DNA from: Xestospongia bergquistia
Taxonomy: Eukaryota > Porifera > Demospongiae > Haplosclerida > Petrosiidae
Direction of reading: 5' to 3'
Assembly (NCBI GenBank): GCA_963965975.1
Contig: OZ014411.1
Coordinates: 18,256,446-18,320,445 of the forward strand
Length of the DNA: 64,000 bases
Made by a program: the position numbers and the translations under genes. The notes beneath the pieces are model-generated. The model had not been told where the DNA came from. It was given only the letters and a program-made list of their open reading frames with translations, and did not search any database. Numbering within the stretch: position 1 is the first letter of the stretch; each line of letters starts with the position of its first letter. Positions 1-11,221 of the stretch are shown piece after piece.

Positions 1-660
1 GTGTCTTATGTGTCCTAACATAATTATCAGGTCTAGTGTGTCATAAACTGTCTTGTCTACTGTGTCCTAGTATGTACTTGTTCTATTGTGTTGTAATGTA
101 GCCACCCTCTCTAGTGTGTCCTAACTTAATTATCAGGTCCAGTGTGTCCTAATGTAACTAACTGTCTTGTCTACTGTGTCCTATTGTAACTGTCCCATCT
201 ACTATGTCCTAGTACAATTGTCCTGCCTACTGTGTCCTAACGTAATTGTCTCATTTACTGTGTCCAATGTAATTGTCTCATTTAGTGTGTCCAATGTGTT
301 CCGTTTACTGTGTCCTAATGTAACATCCTGTTTACTGTATTGTAATGTAATTGTCCCATCTACTGTATCCTATTTTAATTGTCTTGTTGATCATGTCTAT
401 GTGACTATGCAACCTCCCGTGTCCTAGTATAATTTTAATCTACTGTATGTTAATTTAACTGTCCCGTCTACTTGTCCTGATGTAATTGTAAATTGTCCCG
501 TCTACTTGTCCTAATATAATTGTAAATTGTTCCTTCTACTTGTCCTAATGTAATTTCCTTGTCTAGTTTGTCCCAATGTGACTAGGCTGTCTGTTGTTTT
601 CTAATGTAGCTGTCCTCTTTACTGTGTCCTTATGTAACCATCCTGTCTATTGAAACTTGT
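1..660. repeat. Minisatellite I, copy 1 (degenerate about 28-bp units)
   Basis: Tandem, degenerate units built on TACTGTGTCCTAATGTAA and short variants such as TTGTCCCATCTAC. The array continues beyond the left edge. The stretch 1-709 is repeated almost base for base at 19872-20580 (offset 19871). The plus strand is strongly pyrimidine-rich. Short ORFs here are repeat translations, not genes. Confidence 0.9.
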
Positions 661-1465
661 TATATTGTACTAAATCTACTGGTTACTTATTGTTACTAAA
701 ATTGTTAATGTTATGATGTTGATACTTTTATTATGCATGAATATTTAGCCTTTTTTGATTTTTTATGAGTTCTAAGTATGACTGAATTCATTTTTGAGTT
801 CTAAGCCACTACAATAAAATGGTTAGTTATATACAAATGTTAATTGTGAGTTAGGACAAATAATGTATTTGTTTCTTTTCTATGGTTGCTGCTCTATATC
901 ATGGATTGTCAATTTCCTGGAGTCTTAATCTCACCAACTTCTTGTAAGCTATACCTATCACTTAATGATATTGGATGTTATTAATAATTTACTTACGATA
1001 TAATTCTCTAATAACTGTTGTGAAATTATTTTTTTACTATCTCTACAGTGATGTTGGTACTTCGTTTCTACAACAAAGATGGTGATCAGAGAAGTAACAA
1101 AATTTAGTCAAGGGTGAATGTAATCACATGTATATATGCATGTCTTCACTGACAAGCCTTTCATTATCTTAGGTTTTCTAGAGCATATTAATTTTACGTC
1201 TCAGCATTCCTTTTAATAGCATTGAATATAGTTCTAGTGCATGTACTGTATAGAACTTGCCTTTATAGCTCACTCAGAGATTAAATGTTAAAACCTACAC
1301 TATACCCTAATAGCATCCTCTATATAAAAATGTATAACAGTATTTAGCCAATATCTCATTTTCAATTATTACAGTAGAGCCAGTCAGCTGTCTAGAGTAC
1401 TCTCTGAGAAGTAACAATCAAGTCAAGAGTAACTGTAGTCACAAATATATGTATCTGCATGTCTT
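661..1465. repeat. Spacer block S1, copy 1
   Basis: Non-tandem sequence of about 0.8 kb separating minisatellite I from minisatellite II. It recurs at 22291-23150, 30181-31010 and 49171-50035. It contains a splice-acceptor-like tract (TACTATCTCTACAG) before a short open stretch at about 1049-1105. It also contains an internal imperfect direct repeat of about 60 bp (about 1093-1150 and 1406-1465), whose second copy runs directly into minisatellite II. No recognisable gene. Confidence 0.85.
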
Positions 1466-4400
1466 CGTCTCGTCTGCTGTGTTCTAACGTAACTATCCCA
1501 TCACGTCTGCTGTCTTCTATTGTAACTGTCTCATCTGCATCTCTTGTGTTCTATTGTAACTGTCTCATCTGCTGTGTTCTCTTTTAAGTATCGCACTGTT
1601 GTGTTCTATTGTAACTGTCTCATCTGCTGTGTTCTCTTTTAAGTATCCCACTGTTGTGTTCTATTGTAACTGTCCCATCTGCTGTGTTCTATTGTCATCT
1701 GTCTTCTAACATAACTATCTCTTCTGCTGTGTTCTATCTGCTGTCTTCTAATGTAATCGTCTCGTCTGCGGTGTTCTATCTGCTGTGCTCTGTTGTAACT
1801 GTCCGATCTGCTGTATTCTATTGTCATCTGTCTTCTAACATAACAACTGTCTCATCTGCTGATATTCTAACTGTCTCATCTGCTGTTTTCTAATGTAACT
1901 GTTTCATCTGCTGTGTTCTAACGTAAAATGTACCAATGTAACTGTCTCATCTGCTGTTTTCTAATGTAACTGTGCCATCTGCTGTGTTCTAGTGTAACTG
2001 TCCCAACGTAACTGTCTCACCTGCAACTATCCCATCTACTGTGTGTTCTAACTTAACTGTCCCATCTGCTGTGTTCTGAAGTAACTGTCCCAATGTAACT
2101 GCCTCATCTGCTGTGTTCTAACATAACTGTCTTATCTGCTGTGTTACTGTCTCATCTGCTGTGTTCTAAAGTACTGTCCCAACATAACTGTCTCATTTAC
2201 TGTCTTCTAACGTATAATAAGCTGTGTTCTGACGTAATTGTCTCATCTGCTGTGTTCTATTCTAACTGTCTAATATGCAGTGTGTTCTGACATAATTGTC
2301 TCATCTGCTGTGTTCTAATGTAACTACTGTCCCTTCTGCTACGTTCTATCTTAACTGTCTCATCTGCTGCGGTCTATATTATCTATCTCATTTGCTGTGT
2401 TCTGATGTAACTGTCTCATCTGCTGTGTTCTATTCTAACTGTCTAATATATGCTGTGTTCTGACGTAATTGTCTCATCTGCTGTGTTCTAATGTAACTGT
2501 CCCTTCTGCTACGTTCTATCTTAACTGTCTCATCTGCTGCGGTCTATATTATCTGTCTCATCTGCTGTGTTCTAATGTAACTGTCCCTTCTGCTACGTTC
2601 TATCTTAACTGTCTCATCTGCTGCGGTCTATATTATCTGTCTCATCTGCTGTGTTCTAATGTAACTGTCCCTTCTGCTACATTCTATCTTAACTGTCTCA
2701 TCTGCTGCGGTCTATATTATCTGTCTCATCTCTCCGTTTTGACGTAACTGTCTCATCTGCTGTGTTCTATTCTAACTGTCTAATATGCTGTGTTCTGACG
2801 TAATTGTCTCATCTGCTGTGTTCTAACGTAACTGCCCTATCTACTGTGTTCTATTGTAACAGTCTCATCTGCTGTGTTCTATTGTAACTGTCTCATCTGC
2901 TACTGCCCCATCTACTGACTTCATCTGCTGTATTCTGCCCATCCACTGTATTCTAACATAACTGTCTCATCTCCAGGGTTCTAATGTAACAGTCCCATCT
3001 TGTAACTGTCCCATCTACTTGTGTTCTAACATAACTGCCCCATCTACTGTGTGTTCTATTGTAACTGCCCCATCTACTGTGTTCTATTGTAACTGTCCCA
3101 TCTACTGTGTTCTAAAATAACTGCCCTATCTACTGTGTGTTCTATTGTAACTGCCCCATCTACTGTGTTCTATTGTAACTGTCCCATCTACTGTGTTCTA
3201 AAATAAATGCCCTATCTACTGTGTGTTCTATTGTAACTGCCCCATCTACTGTGTTCTATCATAACTGCCCCATCTACTGTGTGTTCTATTGTAACTGCCC
3301 CATCTACTGTGTTCTATTGTAACTGTCCCATCTACTGTGTTCTATTGTAACTGTCCCATCTACTGTGTTCTAAAATAACTGCCCTATCTACTGTGTGTTC
3401 TATTGTAACTGCCCCATCTACTGTGTTCTATTGTAACTGTCCCATCTACTGTGTTCTAAAATAACTGCCCCATCTACTGTGTGTTCTATTGTAACTGCCC
3501 CATCTACTGTGTTCTAAAATAACTGCCCCATCTACTGTGTGTTCTATTGTAACCGTCCCATCTACTGTGTTCTAACATAACTGCCCCATCTACTGTGTGT
3601 TCTATTGTAACTGCCCCATCTACTGTGTTCTATTGTAACTGTCCCATCTACTGTGTTCTAACATAACTGCCCTATCTACTGTGTGTTCTATTGTAACTGC
3701 CCCATCTACTGTGTTCTATTGTAACTGTCCCATCTACTGTGTTCTAAAATAACTGCCCCATCTACTGTGTGTTCTATTGTAACTGCCCCATCTACTGTGT
3801 TCTATTGTAACTGTCCCATCTACTGTGTTCTAAAATAACTGCCCGATCTACTGTGTGTTCTATTGTAACTGCCCCATCTACTGTGTTCTATTGTAACTGT
3901 CCCATCTACTGTGTTCTAAAATAACTGCCCCATCTACTGTGTGTTCTATTGTAACTGCCCCATCTACTGTGTTCTAAAATAACTGCCCCATCTACTGTGT
4001 GTTCTATTGTAACTGTCCCATCTACTGTGTTCTAACATAACTGCCCCATCTACTCTGTGTTCTATTGTAACTGCCCCATCTACTGTGTTCTATTGTAACT
4101 GTCCCATCTACTGTGTTCTAACATAACTGCCCTATCTACTGTGTGTTCTATTGTAACTGCCCCATCTACTGTGTTCTATTGTAACTGTCCCATCTAATGT
4201 GTTGTAACGTAACTGTCTCATCTGCTGTATTCTGCCCATCTACTGTATTCTAACATAACTGTCTCATCTCCAGGGTTCTAAATTAACTGTCCCATCTTGT
4301 AAACTGTCCCATCTACTGTGTTCAAACATAACTGCCCTATCTACTGTGTTCTAAAATAACTGCCCTATCTACTGTGCGTTCTATTGTAACTGCCCCATCT

Positions 4401-7098
4401 ACTGTGTTCTATTGTAACTGTCCCATCTACTGTGTTCTAAAATAACTGCCCCATCTACTGTGTGTTCTATTGTAACTGCCCCATCTACTGTGTTCTATTG
4501 TAACTGTCCCATCTACTGTGTTCTAAAATAACTGCCCTATCTACTGTGTGTTCTATTGTAACTGCCCCATCTACTGTGTTCTATTGTAACTGTCCCATCT
4601 ATTGTGTTCTAAAATAACTGCCCCATCTACTGTGTGTTCTATTGTAACTGCCCCATCTACTGTGTTCTAAAATAACTGCCCCATCTACTGTGTGTTCTAT
4701 TGTAACTGCCCCATCTACTGTGTTCTAACATAACTGCCCCATCTACTGTGTGTTCTATTGTAACTGCCCCATCTACTGTGTTCTATTGTAACTGTCCCAT
4801 CTACTGTGTTCTAACATAACTGCCCTATCTACTGTGTGTTCTATTGTAACTGCCCCATCTACTGTGTTCTATTGTAACTGTCCCTTCTACTGTGTTGTAA
4901 CGTAACTGTCTCATCTGCTGTATTCTGCCCATCTACTGTATTCTAACATAACTGTCTCATCTCCAGGGTTCTAAATTAACTGTCCCATCTTGTAACTGTC
5001 CCATCTAACATACCTGCCCCATCTACTACTGTGTGTTCTATTGTAACTGCCCCATCTACTGTGTTCTATTGTAACTGTCCCATCTACTGTGTTCATACAT
5101 AACTGCCCTATCTACTGTGTGTTCTATTGTAACCGCCCCATCTACTGTGTTCTATTGTAACTGTCTCATCTACTGTATTCTGTAATTCTCCCATCTACTG
5201 TATTCTAACATAACTGTCTCATCTACTGGGTTCTAATGTAAGTGTCCCATCTTGTAACTGTCCCATCTACTGTGTTCTAACATAACTACCCCATCTACTG
5301 TGTTTTCTATTGTAACTGTCCCATCTACTGTGTTCTATTGTAACTGTCCCATCTACTGTGTTCTAAAATAACTGCCCTATCTACTGTGTGTTCTATTGTA
5401 ACTGCCCCATCTACTGTGTTCTATTGTAACTGTCTCATCTACTGTATTCTGTAATTCTCCCATCTACTGTATTCTAACATAACTGTCTCATCTACTGGGT
5501 TCTAATGTAATTGTCCCATCTTGTAACTGTCACATCTACTGTGTTCTAACATAACTACCCCATCTACTGTGTGTACTATTGTAACTGTCCCATCTACTGT
5601 GTTCTATTTTAACTGTCCCATCTACTGTGTTCTAAAATAACTGCCCCATCTACAGTGTTCTATTGTAACTGTCCCTTCTACTGTGTTGTAACGTAACAGT
5701 CTCATCTGCTGTATTCTGCCCATCTACAGTATTCTAACATAACTGCCCCATCTACTGTGTTCTATTGTAACTGTCCCATCTACTGTGTTCAAACATAACT
5801 GCCCTATCTACTGTGTGTTCTATTGTAACTGCCCTATCTACTGTGTGTTCTATTGTAACTGTCTCATCTACTGTATTCTGTAATTCTCTCATCTACTGTA
5901 TTCTAACATAACTGTCTCATCTACTCGGTTCTAATGTAAGTGTCCCATCTTGTAACTGTCCCATCTACTGTGTTCTAACATAACTACCCCATCTACTGTG
6001 TGTTCTATTGTAACTGTCCCATCTACTGTGTTCTATTGTAACTGTCCCATCTACTATGTTCTAAAATAACTGCCCTATCTACTGTGTGTTCTATTGTAAC
6101 TGCCCCATCTACTGTGTTCTATTGTAACTGTCTCATCTACTGTATTCTGTAATTCTCCCATCTACTGTATTCTAACATAACTGTCTCATCTACTGGGTTC
6201 TAATGTAAGTGTCCCATCTTGTAACTGTCCCATCTACTGTGTTCTAACATAACTGTCTCATCTGCTGTGTTCTATTGTAACTGCTCCATTTGCTGTGTTC
6301 TATTGTAACTGTCTCATATGCTGTGTTCTATTGTAACTGCTGTATTCTAACATCTATTGTGTTCTAACTGTCTCATTTACTGTATCCTAAAAAAACTGTA
6401 CCATCTACTGTCTTCTAAAATAACTGTGCCATCTACTGTCTCCTCTGTCTCCTAAAATAACTGTCCCATCAACTGTTTCCTAACACTTGTGGTAACTGTG
6501 TCCTACGGTAACCATGTCCAGTTACTGTAACTGTGCCATCTACTGTGTTTTAACGTAACTGTCCCTTGTACTGTATTCTAACATAACTGTCCCATCTACT
6601 TGTCCAACTACTGTGTCTTGAAAGTTACTGTCTCATCTACTGTGTTCTAACTTTTCCATCTGCTGTGTTCGAATGTAACTGTCCCATCTATTGTGCTCTA
6701 ATGTAACTGTCCCATCTACTTTGTTCCAGTTCCAACTACTGTGTCCTGATGTAATTGACCAACTACTGTGTCTTAGAGACAGTTACTTTAACGTAACTGT
6801 CCCATCTACTGTGTCCGAATGTAACTATCCCATCTACTGTCTCCTTAAGTAATTGTTCCATCTACTGTGTTTTAATGTAACTGTTGTTACAGGATGTATT
6901 TTGAGCATATTAGCCCATCTACTGTGTCTGAATTTAACTGTCCCATCTACTGTGTTCTAATATAACTGTGCAATCTACTGTGTCCTAATATAACTGTGCA
7001 ATCTACTGTGTCCGTATGTAACTGTCCCATCTACTGTGTCCTTAAGTAATTGTTCCATCTACTGTGTTCTAATGTAACTGTTCTATCAACTGTTAAAA
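1466..7098. repeat. Minisatellite II array, copy 1, with higher-order repeats
   Basis: Tandem 28-bp units with core TCTATTGTAACTGTCCCATC, alternating with 30-bp units carrying an extra TG. The left part has CATCTGCTGTGTTC-type variants and the right part CATCTACTGTGTTC-type. Between about 3000 and 4200 three unit variants form an 86-bp higher-order repeat. A larger period of about 693 bp is visible from the marker GTTGTAACGTAACTGTC at 4201 and 4894. Three 28-bp units equal 84 bp, so translations repeat every 28 residues, as in the ORF at 2469-2747. No gene is supported. Confidence 0.93.
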
Positions 7099-7191
7099 GA
7101 TGTATTTTGAGCATGTTAGGCCATTAATAGATGGATTATGAGCATGTTAGGCCATTAATAGATGGATTTTGAGCATGTTAGGCCATTAAAA
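7099..7191. repeat. 31-bp unit x3 (GAGCATGTTAGGCCATTAA)
   Basis: Three head-to-tail 31-bp units at 7099-7129, 7130-7160 and 7161-7191 mark the boundary between minisatellite II and unique block U. A G7 run follows at about 7214. The same triplet is at 35642-35734 and 58751-58843. Confidence 0.9.
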
Positions 7192-8326
7192 GAAGAATGA
7201 GAAGAGGTTTGAAGGGGGGGCGGACGGCAATACAGTACCACCTCCACGTTGGTGTCGTCTGGAGCATCATAGGTATCCTAACTATGATGTACTGAGAGTA
7301 CTGTTGATCCTCAGCTCATTCTTTTTTAAACTGTATAAAATACAGTAGCTCTGATAACAATTTGTACAGTTTCAGTTATAGTTGGAGAATGCATATCCAA
7401 ATGCTTGTTAATACTGGAATGCAAAGAGTCTCTTTTTGATATTGCCTGACCTTTGTAAATTTTAAGCACTATTTCAAACGCTGTTAAATAATCCAAGTCG
7501 TTTCTAACTAAGATACATGTTTAGCAAAAAAAATATTATCCAACTTGAATGAGGTATGTATATTATATATATATATAAATGTAATTGCTTACATTTTCTA
7601 TAGAACCTTCCAAATTAGAGTATGTCTAAAAGCTGGTGGCAGTGAGCTATTACAGTTGTGCAGTGTATCGGCATGCTTTGCTACATAAAAGGTACAATAA
7701 TTTATAGATTAGTCTGTTAATATATTTTTTCCTTGTTAGTGTTTAATGAAATTTTACTGTCCATTTCACTTCCCTATAGCCCTATAGTGGTGTATATGGC
7801 ACAGAAGATAGATACAGTGGTTTTATGACTGTTAATTACTCTGGAAATTTGCTGCAGTTTGTGTACTTTAACAAATGACTTCTCAGCAAAAGGACATATT
7901 ATATGTGTATATGTGGTGTCTATTATAAACTATATAGTACAGTGCTTGTATTTATGCAATGATGAAGATACTCTTTTCAGTGGCAATCATTGTTACTGTT
8001 TGTGCTGTCAAGATAGTAAGATGTACCATTAAGTACATACTACAAGAACTTGTAAACTGCCCATCATGACCATCTTTTGATTTATTCAATTTATTTGATC
8101 TTAATGTGTTATTTTTGTTAAATTCTCCACATAAATTTGCCATAAGGAAAATGAGTCTGTATTTTAGTTTCTGTTGTTAGAAGTCTTTTAAAACAAATGG
8201 TAATTGCTTACAGAAATAAGACAGAGGAACTTGATGGATATGCAGAATCCTATTAATTTGTCTTAAAAATGGATCATTTCAAGATAACATCTACAGTATA
8301 GCAGTGGTCCATTGTATACAGTTATA
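7192..8326. other. Unique block U, left part; no gene recognised
   Basis: AT-rich single-copy-like DNA present three times in the window (about 35735-36869 and 58844-60204). It includes a TA dinucleotide run near 7559-7583. A stretch at about 7605-7690 (CLKAGGSELLQLCSVSAC in one plus frame) and another at about 7780-8050 read somewhat like decayed exons. Both contain stops and match no family I recognise. The minus ORF at 7952-8143 is kept in all copies only because the copies are nearly identical. Confidence 0.6.
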
Positions 8327-8530
8327 ACAGATTACATAGTAACAGTTGTTGTACACAAAGGTCAGTAGCTATAAAAGTTTTGTCTTTAAAAAATGACCAT
8401 TGATTAATTATCTTAATAGTTAAAGACAAAATTTTTATAGATACTGGCCTTTGTGTACAACAACTGTTACTATGTAATCTGTAATCTGTTATAAATAACT
8501 ATTAAGATAATTAATCAATGGGCATTTTTT
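8327..8530. repeat. Interlocked inverted repeats A-B-A'-B' (copy A)
   Basis: Arm A (8327-8387, 61 bp) is the reverse complement of A' (8422-8482) with three mismatches. Arm B (8388-8421, 34 bp) is the reverse complement of B' (8497-8530) with one mismatch. The order is A-B-A'-B', so B is the loop of the A hairpin and A' lies in the loop of the B hairpin. A 12-bp outer pair (8322-8333 with 8483-8494) adds to it. A TA run (about 8569-8588) follows. A foldback or MITE-like origin is an inference. Confidence 0.9.
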
Positions 8531-8568
8531 ATAGTAGTGAGGCTACTCTACAGTATCTACTTCAGTAA

Positions 8569-8588
8569 TATATATATATATATATATA
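8569..8588. repeat. (TA)n microsatellite
   Basis: About ten TA dinucleotides just after the interlocked inverted repeats. The equivalent positions at about 37131-37152 and 60444-60465 have slightly longer runs followed by GACTATGGTTTC, which is missing here. Confidence 0.85.
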
Positions 8589-8786
8589 ATCTAATGATTA
8601 TCTGCAGTCAGCATTATTAGAAGTTAACAAGATAACCTTGTTTTCATACAAAATGGGAAGTTGCTTCAGGCAAATTCATCAAAAATACTATTATTATTAT
8701 AATCATTATTATGATTGTAAACAAAATAATAACATTTATATAGTTTATGTATTACAGTGATGAATTTTGTTTTGTGTCCAATGTAG

Positions 8787-10020
8787 AGTAGTAGAAAACT
8801 TAATAGAAATGTAGGCACTAGAGATTCAAACTTTTAAACAGAAATGCGAAGATTGGAAAGAGAGGGCAGATCAGTTGTCTGGTAAAACTTGAAAGCGTTC
8901 AGGCTCTCTTAGAACAGACGCAAAGAGACAAACAGTTTATGGAACAATCACTAAACCATCATCTTGAGGTTAGACTCTCTACTGTAATCATATTAATTTA
9001 ATAACTTAATATTTTAATAGTTGGTTAACATGGAAAGTAACGCTCAACATCTTTAAATAGAGGAAGGTCAGAAACAGTTAAAAAAGATTTTCAAAATTTG
9101 AGAGTCGAAATGGATGTCAGGTCTGAGATCTGAGAGGACACAGACATTGGAAAGTAATACTCAATTTTTAGAGGCTTGTGATACTGAAAAATATGCAAAA
9201 TTATAGAAAGAGGTAGTTATTTCATTCTCTTTTTAACCATTCATTTGTACACTACATCCATTCATCTATCCTAGTACCTATTCATCCATTCATCCTTCTA
9301 TCTATCCATCCACCATTATCTATGCATCCATCCACACACCAATCAGCTGCTCATGTACTCGTCATTCCATTCAATAATTGATTTATTCACCTATCTGTCC
9401 ATTAATCCATGTATCTATCCATTTATCAATACATCCATCCATTCAACCAGGTAGGTTCTCTTAGCAACAAACTCGAGGATCATTCTGAGGATAGCAGAGA
9501 ACTCCAACAACATATTGATGCAGCACTAAATGAGAAAACTGTTCAACAAATTGAATCTAGAATGATAAATACAAAAAGGAAAGAGACACTGCTAAAGAGA
9601 ACTTGAAACAACTCAAACTAAATTATGAAGAAAGATTAAAGTACTTACAAACATGACATGATGCAATTATGACCAAACTCTATACCAGTTTGAAACAGGA
9701 GCAAGATTTCGTAGCATTAATGATAAAAGCTGAAGAGTACAAGGTTAAAAGACAAAAATATCGTGAATTGAATGGACATTTAGATTAAGAGAGAAATGAC
9801 TTGGCTTTGGAGCTCCTTCAAAATGATGATATTATTGATAGTCTACACCAACATTTGGAAGGCAAAGAAGACCATGCCGATGATGAGGGATATATAGGTG
9901 GTTATTTTGAATAAGATGATTTGAATGACAATGATAAACAGGGAAGTCGCTCTGATATCAGAGAGGCAGAGTTATATGTGACATATGTATTATCTGACTC
10001 ACTTACTTGTACAAAACCTA
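8787..10020 (+). pseudogene. Decayed multi-exon coiled-coil protein gene (copy A)
   Basis: Three exon-like segments with matching splice signals are visible. E1 is 8787-8968 (acceptor ATGTAG, donor GAG|GTTAGA), E2 is 9061-9212 (acceptor AAATAG, donor GAG|GTAGTT), and E3 runs from 9451 to about 10020 (acceptor AACCAG). They translate to charged helical protein rich in E, K, Q and L, for example FKQKCEDWKERADQLSGKT, then ALLEQTQRDKQFMEQSL in another frame, then LEDHSEDSRELQQHIDAAL. This is typical of a long coiled coil; no named family is recognised. E1 has an in-frame TAG and a one-base frameshift. E2 has TGA and TAG stops. E3 has a frameshift near 9590 and TGA, TAA and TAA stops. E1 lesions are shared with the other copies, so decay predates the duplication. 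The E2-E3 intron is filled by an ATCC-type repeat. Confidence 0.6.
9232..9450. repeat. Imperfect tetranucleotide (CATC/ATCC)n repeat
   Basis: Run of CCATTCATC, TATCCATCCA and similar words, lying in the intron between the second and third exons of the coiled-coil pseudogene. It ends exactly at the CAACCAG acceptor. The ORF start at 9409 (YLSIYQYIHPF) is translated repeat. Copy B is at about 37814-38028. Confidence 0.85.
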
Positions 10021-10112
10021 AACCATTTAGCCATTTTTCCATGGGATTGATGCATTCCTTACCTCAAATTAGAGTCAAAATTTCGACTACTCAATAGTGA
10101 AGTGTTACCCCT

Positions 10113-10395
10113 AATTCAACTCCCTTTGCCTGAAGCCAATCTTGCATCTTTTGGTTTGTCCAACTTTTGACTGGAACAGGGTCACTATGACACCTATGAT
10201 ATGAGGCGTTATCCATGACAATAAGACTGTTACATGGGAGAAGTTTGGTAGCAAACTACTCCTCAAAATGATCAGCAGTCATCTCATCATGGTAATAATC
10301 ACCAGTATTTTTTTTGGATCTGAATATGAGAGTGGAGTTGGCAATCGGACCAATCTCACCACCAGCTCCAAGAATAATATCATCACATGCAAGCT
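10113..10395 (-). pseudogene. Tc1/mariner-superfamily transposase fragment keeping the second catalytic Asp
   Basis: Minus-strand fragment of an IS630/Tc1/mariner DDE transposase, homologous to the middle of the copy at 11222-12330. In order it reads ILGAGGEIGPIANSTLIF, NTGDYYHDEMTADHFEE, a TAG stop where the sister copy has TGG (Trp), then LIVMDNASYH and WLQAKGVEL. MDNASYH holds the second acidic residue of the DDE triad. The reading frame is otherwise open because the poly-A tract has eight bases here against seven in the sister copy. The first Asp (DETW) and the Glu (NPIE) portions are absent. Confidence 0.75.
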
Positions 10396-11221
10396 TCTAT
10401 GATGACAGAAAATTTGACATACTGTGATTGCTTTAACATCTTGTTAATTTTTACTTAGCACATCTATAGGTCAGTGAGGTAACTACTAATGACAAGAAAT
10501 GTAGTTGATTGTCAGAGCTTTAAGAATCTTTCTAATGTCACATTAGTTAGAAAATATATACAATATACATAACAGATAATCTATTTTCTATTTGAACTTC
10601 AATTATAAAAAGATCCCTCCTTAACTACTATATTATGTATTATGTGTACTAAAAAAACATGGATTTGTCAAATCAACCTTTCTTTTGTGATATACTAATA
10701 CAACACCCTTTAGTAAAATGCATAAGAATACTCATATGTACTCTGTGTGACATAAACTTTGACATTATCTTTGAAAAGATAGAGAATATTCTCATTTTGG
10801 TGTTATTGTGAGAAGAAGAAAAAGTGTCATACCTTCTCATATCTACCATTCAGCACAGACTTAATGATATATTGTTATCTGATAAAGACAGCCTATAGTT
10901 GTAGACTACCAGTGTCACAACATGTTTTGTCTAAAGTCTCAAATACACATAACTACATATACAAACAGTTTGACAGAAGTGGTTCATTCTTACAAAACAA
11001 GTTATATATTAACATTATTACATAAATTATATACCAAAATTGTAAACACGGATTAATCCCAAATTGATTCAATTAATAAATAATATACATGTTACATAAT
11101 TATGAAAAATGCAAACATAATACTATTAATTAATTGAAGGTGATGTAGCTACACAAACAGTAGTACTATTCTAATTATATGAACAGATACTCCATTCTAA
11201 CAAGTATTATTATTAAAACAA
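10396..11221. other. Non-coding AT-rich part of block U
   Basis: No gene recognised. It contains a short palindrome (CTAATGTCACATTAG at about 10532-10546) that lies where the shortened copies at 56361 and 60957 rejoin block U. A minus-strand stretch near 10850-10930 (QYIIKSVLNGRYEK followed by GTATGA) could be an old exon, but it is interrupted by stops. Most of it (about 10360-10790) is deleted from copy B. Confidence 0.5.

Noticed and set aside
167..427. 86-residue ORF (and its twin at 20038-20298)
   Set aside because: Translation of minisatellite I; the residues repeat with the DNA unit, and duplication explains the twin.
2469..2747. 92-residue ORF with three perfect 28-residue repeats
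   Set aside because: Three 28-bp units equal 84 bp, so any open frame repeats every 28 residues; no start context or domain.
1466..7098. CRISPR-like alternation of conserved and variable parts
   Set aside because: Units are contiguous 28/30-bp tandem repeats with no unique spacers and no cas genes, and the genome is eukaryotic.
7952..8143. 63-residue minus ORF conserved at 36495 and 59830
   Set aside because: The surrounding non-coding sequence is equally conserved; no family, splice signal or codon pattern supports it.
9950..9963. Perfect palindrome CTCTGATATCAGAG
   Set aside because: Inside the coiled-coil pseudogene; 14 bp is not remarkable in 64 kb of AT-rich DNA.
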